A stretch of DNA of 6,792 nt from Candidatus Zixiibacteriota bacterium (GTDB taxonomy: Bacteria; Zixibacteria; MSB-5A5; GN15; FEB-12). Below, piece by piece: positions 1 to 6,386 of this stretch. A model generated the notes under the pieces. That model was not told the origin of the DNA, ran no database searches, and saw nothing but the letters and a program-made list of their open reading frames with translations. Numbering within the stretch: position 1 is the stretch's first letter; the number at the start of each line of letters is the position of its first letter. The translations under genes and the position numbers were made by a program. Location of the stretch: positions 1-6,792 of the forward strand of contig JAGLXI010000145.1 of assembly GCA_023132995.1 (NCBI GenBank). The letters are read 5' to 3'.

Positions 1-405
1 GAGGCCGTCAAGCATCTGCGCGAGATCGGCTCCGCCATGAAAGCTCTCACTGTCCTCCCCCGGGATGAGCTTTACGGCGCGGCCAAGGAGCACCGGGTCT
101 CGATTGACCTGGTCAGGATGGTTGCCGAGACCGGCAAGCTGCCGGTGCCGAATTTCGCCGCCGGCGGTCTGGCCACACCCGCCGACGCCGCTCTGTGCAT
201 GTACCTCGGCGCCGAGGCGGTTTTCGTCGGCTCCGGCATCTTCAAGGCGGACAATCCGGAGAAGCGGGGCAAGGCGATTGTCGCCGCCACCACTCACTAT
301 CGTGATGCGGCGATTGTGGCAGAAGCATCACGAGGGTTGGGCGGCGCCATGAAGGGAATCCAGGTTGAGTCGATCCCCGAAGAGGACCTGTTGCACACGA
401 GGTAG
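1..405 (+). CDS. pdxS: PdxS, pyridoxal 5'-phosphate synthase lyase subunit (3' part only)
   Basis: This is the C-terminal 134 residues of PdxS. The frame is open to the left edge and ends at TAG 403-405, so roughly 160 N-terminal residues, including the catalytic lysines, lie outside the window. PdxS builds pyridoxal 5'-phosphate from ribose 5-phosphate, glyceraldehyde 3-phosphate and ammonia. It works in the cytoplasm as a ring-shaped oligomer, with PdxT supplying ammonia from glutamine. Diagnostic stretches visible are PVPNFAAGGLATPADAAL, the phosphate-site segment VFVGSGIFKADNPEKR, IVAATTHY and the near-terminal GGAMKGI. These match known PdxS proteins almost residue for residue, so the identity is secure. 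The ATG at 37 is an internal methionine, not a start. No pdxT follows; the next gene is a purine permease 69 bases downstream. PdxT must be encoded elsewhere or upstream. Confidence 0.95.
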   Translation, partial: EAVKHLREIGSAMKALTVLPRDELYGAAKEHRVSIDLVRMVAETGKLPVPNFAAGGLATPADAALCMYLGAEAVFVGSGIFKADNPEKRGKAIVAATTHYRDAAIVAEASRGLGGAMKGIQVESIPEEDLLHTR

Positions 406-436
406 CCGAAATGGGCCGCCACGTAATTGACAACCG

Positions 437-459
437 CTGCCCGGTGGACGGCACCGCAG
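437..459 (+). other. Small hairpin just before the permease ribosome binding site
   Basis: CTG 437-439 pairs with CAG 457-459 and CGGTG 442-446 pairs with CACCG 452-456. There is a two-base bulge (440-441) and a five-base loop, giving eight base pairs. Its 3' arm touches the ribosome binding site at 458-467. It could tune permease translation or mark the end of the pdxS transcript, but there is no T-run and no known riboswitch pattern. Short hairpins are common by chance in GC-rich DNA. Confidence 0.25.
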
Positions 460-467
460 GTGAGGAG
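458..467 (+). promoter_or_regulatory. Ribosome binding site that sets the permease start
   Basis: AGGTGAGGAG ends seven bases before GTG 475-477. This strong Shine-Dalgarno match supports GTG 475 over the TTG at 427, which has no such site and would add 16 residues without family resemblance. Confidence 0.7.
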
Positions 468-474
468 TCCGGCA

Positions 475-1785
475 GTGATTGACTCGATCAGGCGGTACTT
501 CCGGTTCGCGGAGTCGGGCACCGGCTTCAGGCAGGAGACAATCGCCGGGGCCACGACGTTTGTCACGATGTCCTACATCATCGTGGTCAATCCGAAAATC
601 CTCGAAGTGGCCGGTATCCCCTTCGGGCCGTCGATGGTGGCCACTGTCCTGGCGGCCTTTTTCGGGACGCTGGCTATGGGCGTCTACGCGCGGCGTCCGT
701 TTGCCATAGCTCCCTATATGGTCGAGAACGCTTTCATCGCCTACACGGTCGTCCAGGTGCTCGGTTACAGTTGGCAGACGGCGCTGGGGGCGATTTTCAT
801 CGGGGGCGTTCTCTTTACCGCCATCACCGTACTGGGCGTTCGACGCTGGCTGGCGGAATCAATCCCGCCGTCGCTGGCAATTGCCTTTGCGGTCGGCATC
901 GGGCTTTTCCTCGCATTTATCGGCTTGAACGTAACCGGCATTGTGGTCTTAGGCGTGGAGAACTCGCCGGTACATGTCGGCAACCTGCAGAGCGGCGAGG
1001 TTTTGCTGGCCATAGGATGCTTTCTGCTGGTCAGCCTGCTTTTGATACGAAAGGTGAAGGGCGCGCTCCTGATCGGCATCCTTGCCGCTGCTGCAGCCGC
1101 CTTCATCGCGGGCATCGCCGATATTCCGGACGAGTGGGTCAGCATGCCGCCCAGCCTGGCCCCGATATTCCTTGAGCTTGATATCTTGGGGGCGCTGCAA
1201 TGGGGTTTCTTTTCCGTGATTCTGACCGTGCTGGTCATGGATTTCGTCGACACTACCGGCACTCTCCTCGGCCTGGCCTACAAAGCGAACCTGCTCGATG
1301 AGAAAGGCAACCTGCCGGAGATCGAGAAACCGATGATTTGCGATTCACTGGCGACGATTGTCGCCTCTCTGCTGGGGACGACTACTACGGGCACATATAT
1401 CGAATCGGCCACCGGTATTGAGGCCGGGGGGAAATCCGGGTTTGCCTCCGTTGTTACCGCCATGCTTTTTTTGCTGTCGCTCTTTTTCGCGCCGTTTCTC
1501 ACGTCCGTCCCGGCCTGCGCCTACGGGCCGGTCCTGATCGTGGTGGGGTTGCTCATGCTTTCTCCCATTGTCCATATCAAGTATGACGACATGACGGAAG
1601 CCATCCCGGCTTTCGGCGTCATCGTGCTGATGAGTTTCACGTACAATCTCGGGGTAGGCATCACCGGCGGTTTCGTCCTCTACCCGCTGATGAAGTTGTT
1701 TGCCGGGAGAGTCCGGGAAGTACCGAGCGGTATGTGGTTCTTGGGCGGTCTTTCGGCTCTGTTTTTTGTGTTCTACCCGTACTGA
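475..1785 (+). CDS. NCS2-family (AzgA-type) xanthine/guanine/hypoxanthine-like permease
   Basis: This is a 436-residue inner-membrane transporter that probably imports a purine base by proton symport; the exact substrate cannot be read. Almost the whole chain is hydrophobic, with about a dozen or more membrane segments. Family marks are the N-terminal FRQETIAGATTFVTMSYIIVV (about 18-38, typical of AzgA proteins), APYMVENAFIA (79-89), LGYSWQTALGAIFIGG (96-111), MDFVDTTGTLLG (255-266) and GTYIESATGIEAGGKSG (306-322). The last two include the acidic and small residues that line the purine site in NCS2 carriers. Length is normal for the family (about 430-450). The GTG start is chosen because a strong ribosome binding site precedes it and the protein then begins like its relatives. 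An oddity is APYMVENAF where classical members have APGMGLNAF. It lies between pdxS and purL on the same strand; the purL neighbour fits a purine role. Confidence 0.9.
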   Translation: MIDSIRRYFRFAESGTGFRQETIAGATTFVTMSYIIVVNPKILEVAGIPFGPSMVATVLAAFFGTLAMGVYARRPFAIAPYMVENAFIAYTVVQVLGYSWQTALGAIFIGGVLFTAITVLGVRRWLAESIPPSLAIAFAVGIGLFLAFIGLNVTGIVVLGVENSPVHVGNLQSGEVLLAIGCFLLVSLLLIRKVKGALLIGILAAAAAAFIAGIADIPDEWVSMPPSLAPIFLELDILGALQWGFFSVILTVLVMDFVDTTGTLLGLAYKANLLDEKGNLPEIEKPMICDSLATIVASLLGTTTTGTYIESATGIEAGGKSGFASVVTAMLFLLSLFFAPFLTSVPACAYGPVLIVVGLLMLSPIVHIKYDDMTEAIPAFGVIVLMSFTYNLGVGITGGFVLYPLMKLFAGRVREVPSGMWFLGGLSALFFVFYPY

Positions 1786-1847
1786 GGAAGACACGGCAAC
1801 GGCCTCGCCGCCTGAGTTGGTAAAGCGTGGCTGCGCTGTGTTCTCGA

Positions 1848-1876
1848 TTGACCTCTCCTTGCGACCGCCTTATATT
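1848..1876 (+). promoter_or_regulatory. Sigma-70-type promoter for purL
   Basis: TTGACC (1848-1853) and TATATT (1871-1876) are separated by exactly 17 bases, close to the TTGACA/TATAAT consensus. Transcription would begin near 1882-1884, leaving a leader of about 20 bases that contains the ribosome binding site. It lies in the 116-base gap between the permease stop and the purL ATG, so purL can be transcribed independently. No PurR-like operator or purine riboswitch was recognised in the gap. Confidence 0.7.
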
Positions 1877-1890
1877 CCCATCTCACGCTG

Positions 1891-1896
1891 AAGGAG
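1891..1896 (+). promoter_or_regulatory. purL ribosome binding site
   Basis: AAGGAG lies five bases before ATG 1902. This decides against the in-frame GTG at 1827, which would add 25 residues and sits upstream of the promoter. Confidence 0.8.
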
Positions 1897-1901
1897 ACAA
1901 G

Positions 1902-4142
1902 ATGGCGACGCAATACACACAGCCTCCCGTAACTCCCCAAATGGTGGCGGCTCATGGATTGAGCGAAGAAGAACACGCCCGCATCAAGGATATCCTCGGC
2001 CGTGAGATGACCTACACGGAACTGGGCATTTTCTCGGTGATGTGGTCCGAGCACTGCTCGTACAAGAACTCCATTGCCCTTCTCAAGACGCTCCCGCGGG
2101 AGGGAGAACACCTTCTGGCCAAAGCGGGCGAGGAGAACGCCGGGGCGGTGGATATCGGTGACGGCCTGGCGGTGGTGTTCAAGATTGAGTCGCATAACCA
2201 CCCTTCCGCGGTTGAACCCTACCAGGGAGCGGCCACCGGCGTCGGCGGGATACTGCGAGACATTTTCACTATGGGCGCCCGCCCGATCGCCTCGCTCAAT
2301 TCGCTTCGTTTCGGCCCGCCGGATAATCCGCGGGTACGCTATCTCGTGGACGGTGTCGTGCGCGGTATCGGTGACTACGGCAATTGCTTCGGGGTGCCCA
2401 CGGTGGCCGGGGAGGTCTTCTTCGATGAGGCCTACACCGGCAACCCCCTGGTCAACGCCATGGCGGTCGGTATGGTCAAAACCGACGGCATCGTCTCGGC
2501 CGTCGCCAGTGGCGAAGGCAACCCGCTTATGATCGTCGGTTCCAAAACCGGCCGCGACGGAATCCACGGCGCTACCTTCGCCTCGGAGGAACTGACCGAA
2601 AAGTCGCAGGAAAGACGACCCTCGGTGCAGATCGGCGACCCGTTCACCGAGAAGCTGCTTTTGGAAGCCACCCTGGAGATTATCAAGGAAGACCTGGCGG
2701 TCGGCATTCAGGATATGGGAGCCGCCGGGATTACCTGCTGTTCCTCGGAGATGTCGGCCAAAGGCGAATCCGGAGTGCTGATTGATATTGACAAGGTCCC
2801 TGTCCGCGAAACCGGCATGACTCCCTACGAGATTCTCCTGTCGGAGTCACAGGAGCGAATGTTGGTCTGTGTCAGGAAGGGCAGAGAGGACGCTGTCCGG
2901 GCCGTCTTTGACAAGTGGGGACTGGACTCAACCATAATAGGCCATGTAACTTCCGACCTCCTGATGACGGTTCGCCTCAACGGTGAGATCGTCTCCCAGG
3001 TGCCGTCCGACGTGCTGGTGCTCGGCGGCGGCGCGCCGATTTATCATCGCGACACCAAACGCCCGGCCTACATGGATGAGATCGTCAGGATAGACCTGAA
3101 CGATTATCCACTGGACCGGAACTGGGATGACACTCTCGAGGCGCTTCTGGCGGCGCCGAACATCTGCCACAAGGGCTGGGTCTTTGATCAGTACGACTCA
3201 ATGGTGCGCACCAACACCGCGGTCGGTCCCGGCTCCGATGCGGCCGTGCTTCGAATCCGCAAAACCGACAAGGCGCTGGCCATGACTACCGACTGCAACG
3301 GGCGCTACTGTTACATCAATCCGCGGCGGGGGGCGAAGTCGGCGGTAGCCGAGGCGGCTCGTAACATTGTCTGCTCCGGTGGACAGCCGCTGGCGGTCAC
3401 CAACTGCCTGAATTTCGGTAATCCATACAAGGGCGAAATCTACTACAGTTTCGCCGAGGCGGTGGCCGGCATGGGAGATGCCTGCCGCGTGTTCAAGACC
3501 CCGGTTACCGGCGGGAACGTGTCGTTCTATAATGAGGACCCGCAGCGAGCCGTTTTCCCCACCCCGACTATCGGTATGATCGGCCTGATACAGAAGCTGG
3601 AGCACATCACCACTCAGTGGTTCAAAGACGAGAGTGACGCCGTTTTCCTGCTTGGAAGAAACGAACAGCATCTGGGCGCCTCTGAATATCTACACACGGT
3701 TTTCGGCCAGACAAAGGGAGACGTGCCGCCGCTTGACCTTGGGTTCGAACAGCGCCTGCAGGACGGATTGTTAGCGGCAATCGTGCGCGGCTGGATTCGC
3801 TCTGCGCACGATGTTTCGGAGGGTGGACTGGCGGTGGCCCTCGCGGAGGCCTGCATCTCCAACCGGGAACAACAGATCGGCGCAACGATCCAACTGGCCG
3901 ATTCCATTCGAGCGGATTGCCTGCTGTTCGGCGAGAGTCAGTCACGGATTGTGATAAGCTGCGCGCAGGATGATGCCGCCGCCATTGGCGGCTTTTTCGA
4001 GGCACTGGAACTGCCCTGCACGCACATCGGTACCGTCGGCGGGGCGAGTCTGAAAATAAATGACTGGATAGATACCGGGCTGGAGGCACTGTCGGCGGCG
4101 TTTTTTGAGAGCATGCCCGCCTTTATGGAGAAAGTCGGTTGA
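1902..4142 (+). CDS. purL: Phosphoribosylformylglycinamidine synthase subunit PurL
   Basis: This is a 746-residue cytoplasmic enzyme of de novo purine synthesis. It converts FGAR, ATP and ammonia to FGAM, the fourth step of the pathway. In this short (Bacillus/Thermotoga-type) form the ammonia comes from a separate glutaminase, PurQ, with PurS bridging; the length matches the roughly 740-residue B. subtilis protein. Visible motifs are MWSEHCSYKNS with the catalytic-type His51, KIESHNHPSAVEPYQGAATG (94-113), GSKTGRDGIHGA (213-224), QDMGAAGITC (270-279), then the second, pseudo-symmetric half with GPGSDAAVL (442-450), DCNGRY (464-469), NCLNFGNP (501-508) and SAHDVSEGGLA (634-644). Both PurM-like halves are intact, so the enzyme should be active. 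ATG 1902 is supported by its ribosome binding site and promoter. No purS or purQ is adjacent. The TGA overlaps an ATG (4142) of a doubtful 25-codon ORF. Confidence 0.97.
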   Translation: MATQYTQPPVTPQMVAAHGLSEEEHARIKDILGREMTYTELGIFSVMWSEHCSYKNSIALLKTLPREGEHLLAKAGEENAGAVDIGDGLAVVFKIESHNHPSAVEPYQGAATGVGGILRDIFTMGARPIASLNSLRFGPPDNPRVRYLVDGVVRGIGDYGNCFGVPTVAGEVFFDEAYTGNPLVNAMAVGMVKTDGIVSAVASGEGNPLMIVGSKTGRDGIHGATFASEELTEKSQERRPSVQIGDPFTEKLLLEATLEIIKEDLAVGIQDMGAAGITCCSSEMSAKGESGVLIDIDKVPVRETGMTPYEILLSESQERMLVCVRKGREDAVRAVFDKWGLDSTIIGHVTSDLLMTVRLNGEIVSQVPSDVLVLGGGAPIYHRDTKRPAYMDEIVRIDLNDYPLDRNWDDTLEALLAAPNICHKGWVFDQYDSMVRTNTAVGPGSDAAVLRIRKTDKALAMTTDCNGRYCYINPRRGAKSAVAEAARNIVCSGGQPLAVTNCLNFGNPYKGEIYYSFAEAVAGMGDACRVFKTPVTGGNVSFYNEDPQRAVFPTPTIGMIGLIQKLEHITTQWFKDESDAVFLLGRNEQHLGASEYLHTVFGQTKGDVPPLDLGFEQRLQDGLLAAIVRGWIRSAHDVSEGGLAVALAEACISNREQQIGATIQLADSIRADCLLFGESQSRIVISCAQDDAAAIGGFFEALELPCTHIGTVGGASLKINDWIDTGLEALSAAFFESMPAFMEKVG

Positions 4143-4170
4143 TGGTGGCCCTTGATTCCCCCGCGGTGTT

Positions 4171-4205
4171 GGCAGGGGTGTGCCGTCTACCGGCTCTCAC
4201 CCGCC
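4171..4205 (+). terminator. Strong intergenic hairpin after purL, possible terminator
   Basis: GGC 4171-4173 pairs with GCC 4203-4205, GGGTG 4176-4180 with CACCC 4198-4202, and GCCG 4182-4185 with CGGC 4191-4194. This gives twelve mostly G-C pairs broken by a two-base bulge and a small internal loop, closed by the loop TCTAC. It sits 28 bases after the purL stop, the right place for a terminator. No T-run follows (the next bases are GGCCCGGC), so it is not a textbook intrinsic terminator. It could instead stabilise the purL mRNA end or act in the lpxH leader. Confidence 0.35.
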
Positions 4206-4234
4206 GGCCCGGCAGATAAGATCGGGTTGATCCT

Positions 4235-4954
4235 GTGGCGCTTTACATCTTTTCCGACGCGCATCTCGGGGCGGACTCACCCGAGAAGGAAGCTGAGAAG
4301 CTTGCCAGGATAACCTCCCTTTTCGAGTTAGTCCGACGTGACGGTGACCGGCTAATTATCTTAGGTGATCTGTTCGATTTCTGGTTCGAGTACAAGTACG
4401 CCATCCCCAAAGAACACCACCGGATGCTGTGCCTGCTTGATGGCCTGATCCGGCGCGGAGTCCGTATCGATTACGTCAGTGGCAACCACGATTTCTGGAT
4501 GGGCGATTTCTTCGGGGACGTGGTAGGTGTAACCTTGCACCGGGACACGCTTGATCTCGAATATGGCGACCAGCGGCTGCACCTGATTCATGGCGACGGC
4601 CTGGCCCGGCGCGATTGGGGTTATCGTCTGCTCAAGCGCATCCTGCGCAACCGGTTCAATATCTGGCTATACCGCAAACTCCCCCCGGACTGGGCTATCC
4701 CGCTGGCCAGAAAGGTCTCGGGGTCGTCGCGCAATTATACTTCGAGCCGCGATCAGACTTTCGTCGCCGACTATGAAGCGTACGCCCGGGACAAGCTTGC
4801 CGGCGAGTATGACATCGTGGCCATCGGACATCTGCACATACCGACTCTGAAGGGGTTCGGCAAGGGCGTCTATGTCAACACGGGCGATTTCATAAAGCAC
4901 TTCAGCTACGCCAAATTGTCCGACGGCAAACTGAGCCTGGAGTACCTGAGGTAA
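4235..4954 (+). CDS. lpxH: UDP-2,3-diacylglucosamine diphosphatase (LpxH-type metallophosphatase)
   Basis: This 239-residue calcineurin-fold, two-metal phosphohydrolase probably cleaves UDP-2,3-diacylglucosamine to lipid X and UMP in lipid A synthesis, at the inner face of the inner membrane. Metal-ligand motifs appear in the usual order: SDAHLG (Asp8, His10), GDLFDFWFEYK (Asp45), GNHDFWMGDFF (Asn84), IHGDG (His119) and GHLH (His199, His201). FDFWFEYK followed by GNHDFWM looks like the Bacteroidetes-type enzymes; E. coli LpxH has GNRD. The lipid-binding insertion is plausibly residues 125-175, rich in Arg, Lys and aromatics. GTG 4235 is the only usable start, because an in-frame TAA lies at 4217-4219 and the conserved strand begins at residue 3. 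The ribosome binding site is weak. No promoter was seen, so it may depend on purL readthrough. It converges on the - strand cassette, with 79 bases between the stops. A related phosphatase with another substrate cannot be excluded. Confidence 0.8.
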   Translation: MALYIFSDAHLGADSPEKEAEKLARITSLFELVRRDGDRLIILGDLFDFWFEYKYAIPKEHHRMLCLLDGLIRRGVRIDYVSGNHDFWMGDFFGDVVGVTLHRDTLDLEYGDQRLHLIHGDGLARRDWGYRLLKRILRNRFNIWLYRKLPPDWAIPLARKVSGSSRNYTSSRDQTFVADYEAYARDKLAGEYDIVAIGHLHIPTLKGFGKGVYVNTGDFIKHFSYAKLSDGKLSLEYLR

Positions 4955-5033
4955 AGGCCCCGATAGAGAGTCTTGCGCGGGACATCGGCAAGAAAGAAGG
5001 TGATTGTATACTTAACAAACCCACGACGAAGAA
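4955..5033. other. Convergent intergenic gap, no clear terminator
   Basis: This stretch separates the lpxH stop from the stop of the small - strand ORF. The best pairings are CTTGC with GCAAG (5 bp, 11-base loop) and CCGAT with ATCGG, neither followed by a T-run. No tRNA, repeat or attachment site is recognisable. It marks where G+C begins to drop. Confidence 0.4.
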
Positions 5034-5156
5034 TCAGTCTTTCTGCTGATCTTTTGTCTTCTTGGGCTTAGGGGGGACCTTCACCAACCGACGCGTGATG
5101 TCGTCGAAATCCTCTTGAATCTCATTTTTCTGCGCCTTGGTCACCTGGTTTTCCAT
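5034..5156 (-). CDS. 40-residue basic small protein downstream of the PIN gene
   Basis: An ORF of 40 codons runs from ATG (5156-5154) to TGA (5036-5034). The protein is highly charged, with a middle section DFDDITRRLVKVPPK (about 16-30) that could form a short helix, and a Lys/Gln/Asp-rich tail. It overlaps the last 35 bases of the PIN gene in another frame. It has no clear ribosome binding site, so translation may depend on ribosomes finishing the PIN gene. From memory, tiny proteins with an F..LTR.LV.VPK-like core occur beside PIN or other toxin-like genes, which is why I keep this ORF; that recollection is unverified. Function is unknown. Candidates are an antitoxin, an accessory factor or a spurious ORF. 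Confidence 0.5.
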   Translation of the reverse strand: MENQVTKAQKNEIQEDFDDITRRLVKVPPKPKKTKDQQKD

Positions 5157-5625
5157 CTAAGGGTAGAGATTCTTGACATGATACATCTGGCGGCCCGATT
5201 CTAAGAACGGGGCTGCCGAGTTTCCCGTCTAACTTGTGCAGTTCCCCGTCAAATGTATCCAGTACAGACAACTCCAACTCTAATGCTGTGGCAACATGAA
5301 TAGCATCCTTCGGTTGTACACCATGTTTCCATATGAGCTGCCGAGCATCCTCGGCAATGACGCGATCAACTGGCCTAACGGCGATGTACCCCTGCTCAAA
5401 GAACCGCCTAATTTTGTCTTCAGATTCTTCGCTAAGTCTCGGCAAGCCTTTTATCCAGACAACCTCAGTAAGAGTAAGCGCCGAAGTGACTATTGTAATT
5501 TCTCCGTCTTCGGCAAGCCTGATAACCCCCTTACACTTATTAACCTTGTCTTTCTCTTCGTTGAACAAGCCCAGGAAGACATCCGAATCCCAGTATCTCT
5601 GTTTTATCTGCCGTTGTTTAGCCAT
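5122..5625 (-). CDS. PIN-domain protein, VapC-like ribonuclease
   Basis: This 167-residue single-domain PIN protein is probably a Mg/Mn-dependent endoribonuclease of the kind used as VapC toxins. The acidic residues expected of the active site are all present: Asp13 in YWDSDVFLGLF, Glu54 in SALTLTEVVW, Asp107 in QPKDAIHVATAL, and Asp123/Asp126 in LDTFDGEL, so it looks catalytically competent. The length is slightly above typical VapC (about 130-145) because of a polar tail after RIGPP (about 145-167), which overlaps the next small ORF. ATG 5625 is preferred over TTG 5628, because GGGGAG (5635-5630) lies four bases before the ATG and only one before the TTG. Its ATG shares a base with the TGA of the upstream 253-residue gene (TGATG), implying coupled translation. 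The RNA target is unknown. A housekeeping PIN nuclease role is less likely given the context. Confidence 0.8.
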   Translation of the reverse strand: MAKQRQIKQRYWDSDVFLGLFNEEKDKVNKCKGVIRLAEDGEITIVTSALTLTEVVWIKGLPRLSEESEDKIRRFFEQGYIAVRPVDRVIAEDARQLIWKHGVQPKDAIHVATALELELSVLDTFDGELHKLDGKLGSPVLRIGPPDVSCQESLPLDGKPGDQGAEK

Positions 5626-6386
5626 CAATCTCCCCGCCGAAAAATCCCTATCACATCGTCAAAACCCGGAAGATCGCTTCGCTTTCCAAGCACGCGAAGC
5701 CTATCCACGTCTATTTTCACTGGCATACCATCACGTCGATAATGTACAGTTCCTATGGCTACGACCCTATTCCTGAACGCGTTGATTAACTTTGTCTCGT
5801 CGACGTTTCTTGGTTTGCACTTCACAGAGTGCCCAGTGAGTACATCATCAATCCCAACGCGCAATTGACCTTTCTTGTCTGACAATAACGAAACGCGCCC
5901 CTCTACGGAACCTTCCTCAGTTCTCTTTGAGCCCAATATATCATCCACATGCTCAGAGATTTTTTCAGATACAACACTCGTTTCTTTCTCGTAAACAAGA
6001 GAGACTTTGCTTACTTCGCCATCGTGATTACCAATGACGGCGGCAAGTTCCTTTGCGTGCCACAGCGCAGTGTCAGAGTAAGCCGTTGGCCTCTTACTTC
6101 CGGCCTGTATGCCTCTTAGTCCCTTATGTATGATACGTGGAATAGACCTCAGGTCTTTGTCCGTCACGACCAATCTGTCTGCTTCTGGAGTGGCCGTGAG
6201 TATCTGACTGCCTTCCCTTGCGGAAACGAGCCAAGTTACCGCACCTTTCTGACCACTGATCTCATCAGCCACATTTCGGAGTAACCCGAAGAAGCCGCTG
6301 GCGGCCTGAAGAAATTTCTCGGCAGTTATCTTCTTGCCCTCAATTCTAAGGGTCAGTGGTTCGGCTTTTATCTTCTTAACTCTCAC
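5625..6386 (-). CDS. Uncharacterised 253-residue partner of the PIN protein
   Basis: I do not recognise a named family. The chain begins with a basic strand-like segment (MRVKKIKAEPLTLRIEG), then a helix-like part FLQAASGFFGLLRNVADEI (about 25-43) and a strand part with WLVSAREGSQILTATPE (about 52-68). The C-terminal third (about 158-232) reads like a small beta-barrel: GSVEGRVSLLS, GHSVKCKP, NRVVAIGTVHYRRDGMPVKIDVDRLRVL. The spacing resembles OB-fold nucleic-acid-binding domains; this is inference from pattern only. It ends with LPGFDDVIGIFRRGD, a tail that could dock on another protein. There are no membrane segments or signal peptide. The start is GTG 6386, with AGGGA (6400-6396) nine bases upstream. 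The stop overlaps the PIN ATG (TGATG). Position and coupling fit an antitoxin or regulator of the PIN protein, although it is much larger than VapB-type antitoxins. Its start codon lies within the decayed 3' end of the transposase. Confidence 0.75.
   Translation of the reverse strand: MRVKKIKAEPLTLRIEGKKITAEKFLQAASGFFGLLRNVADEISGQKGAVTWLVSAREGSQILTATPEADRLVVTDKDLRSIPRIIHKGLRGIQAGSKRPTAYSDTALWHAKELAAVIGNHDGEVSKVSLVYEKETSVVSEKISEHVDDILGSKRTEEGSVEGRVSLLSDKKGQLRVGIDDVLTGHSVKCKPRNVDETKLINAFRNRVVAIGTVHYRRDGMPVKIDVDRLRVLGKRSDLPGFDDVIGIFRRGD
5630..5635 (-). promoter_or_regulatory. PIN gene ribosome binding site inside the upstream gene
   Basis: On the - strand, GGGGAG is followed by ATTG and then ATG 5625. 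The site lies within the last codons of the 253-residue gene, consistent with reinitiation at the TGATG junction, and it selects the ATG start. Confidence 0.6.

Noticed and set aside
427..474. N-terminal extension of the permease from TTG 427, and TTGACA at 427-432 as a -35 box
   Set aside because: The extra 16 residues do not resemble the family and a strong ribosome binding site precedes GTG 475. No -10 sequence lies 16-18 bases after the TTGACA.
1345..1794. 149-codon - strand frame opposite the permease
   Set aside because: It mirrors conserved permease codons, has a low-complexity charged composition, no ribosome binding site and no recognisable domain.
1800..1837. Possible permease terminator (CGGC/GCCG 1800-1810, AGCG/CGCT 1824-1837)
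   Set aside because: The stems are only four base pairs and no T-run follows.
1827..1901. Upstream GTG start for purL
   Set aside because: It lies upstream of the likely promoter and lacks a ribosome binding site; ATG 1902 has AAGGAG at ideal spacing.
1773..2567. 264-codon open frame on the - strand opposite the permease end and purL
   Set aside because: It is fully antisense to strongly conserved purL codons, resembles no family, and such frames are common by chance in GC-rich codon patterns.
4142..4219. 25-codon + strand ORF starting in the purL stop (TGATG)
   Set aside because: It is Pro/Arg-rich, contains the whole hairpin, has no family resemblance, and its TAA simply blocks the lpxH frame; it is probably non-coding.
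5296..5776. Two overlapping + strand frames of about 148 codons opposite the PIN and partner genes
   Set aside because: They lie antisense to a PIN gene with intact catalytic motifs and have no family resemblance.
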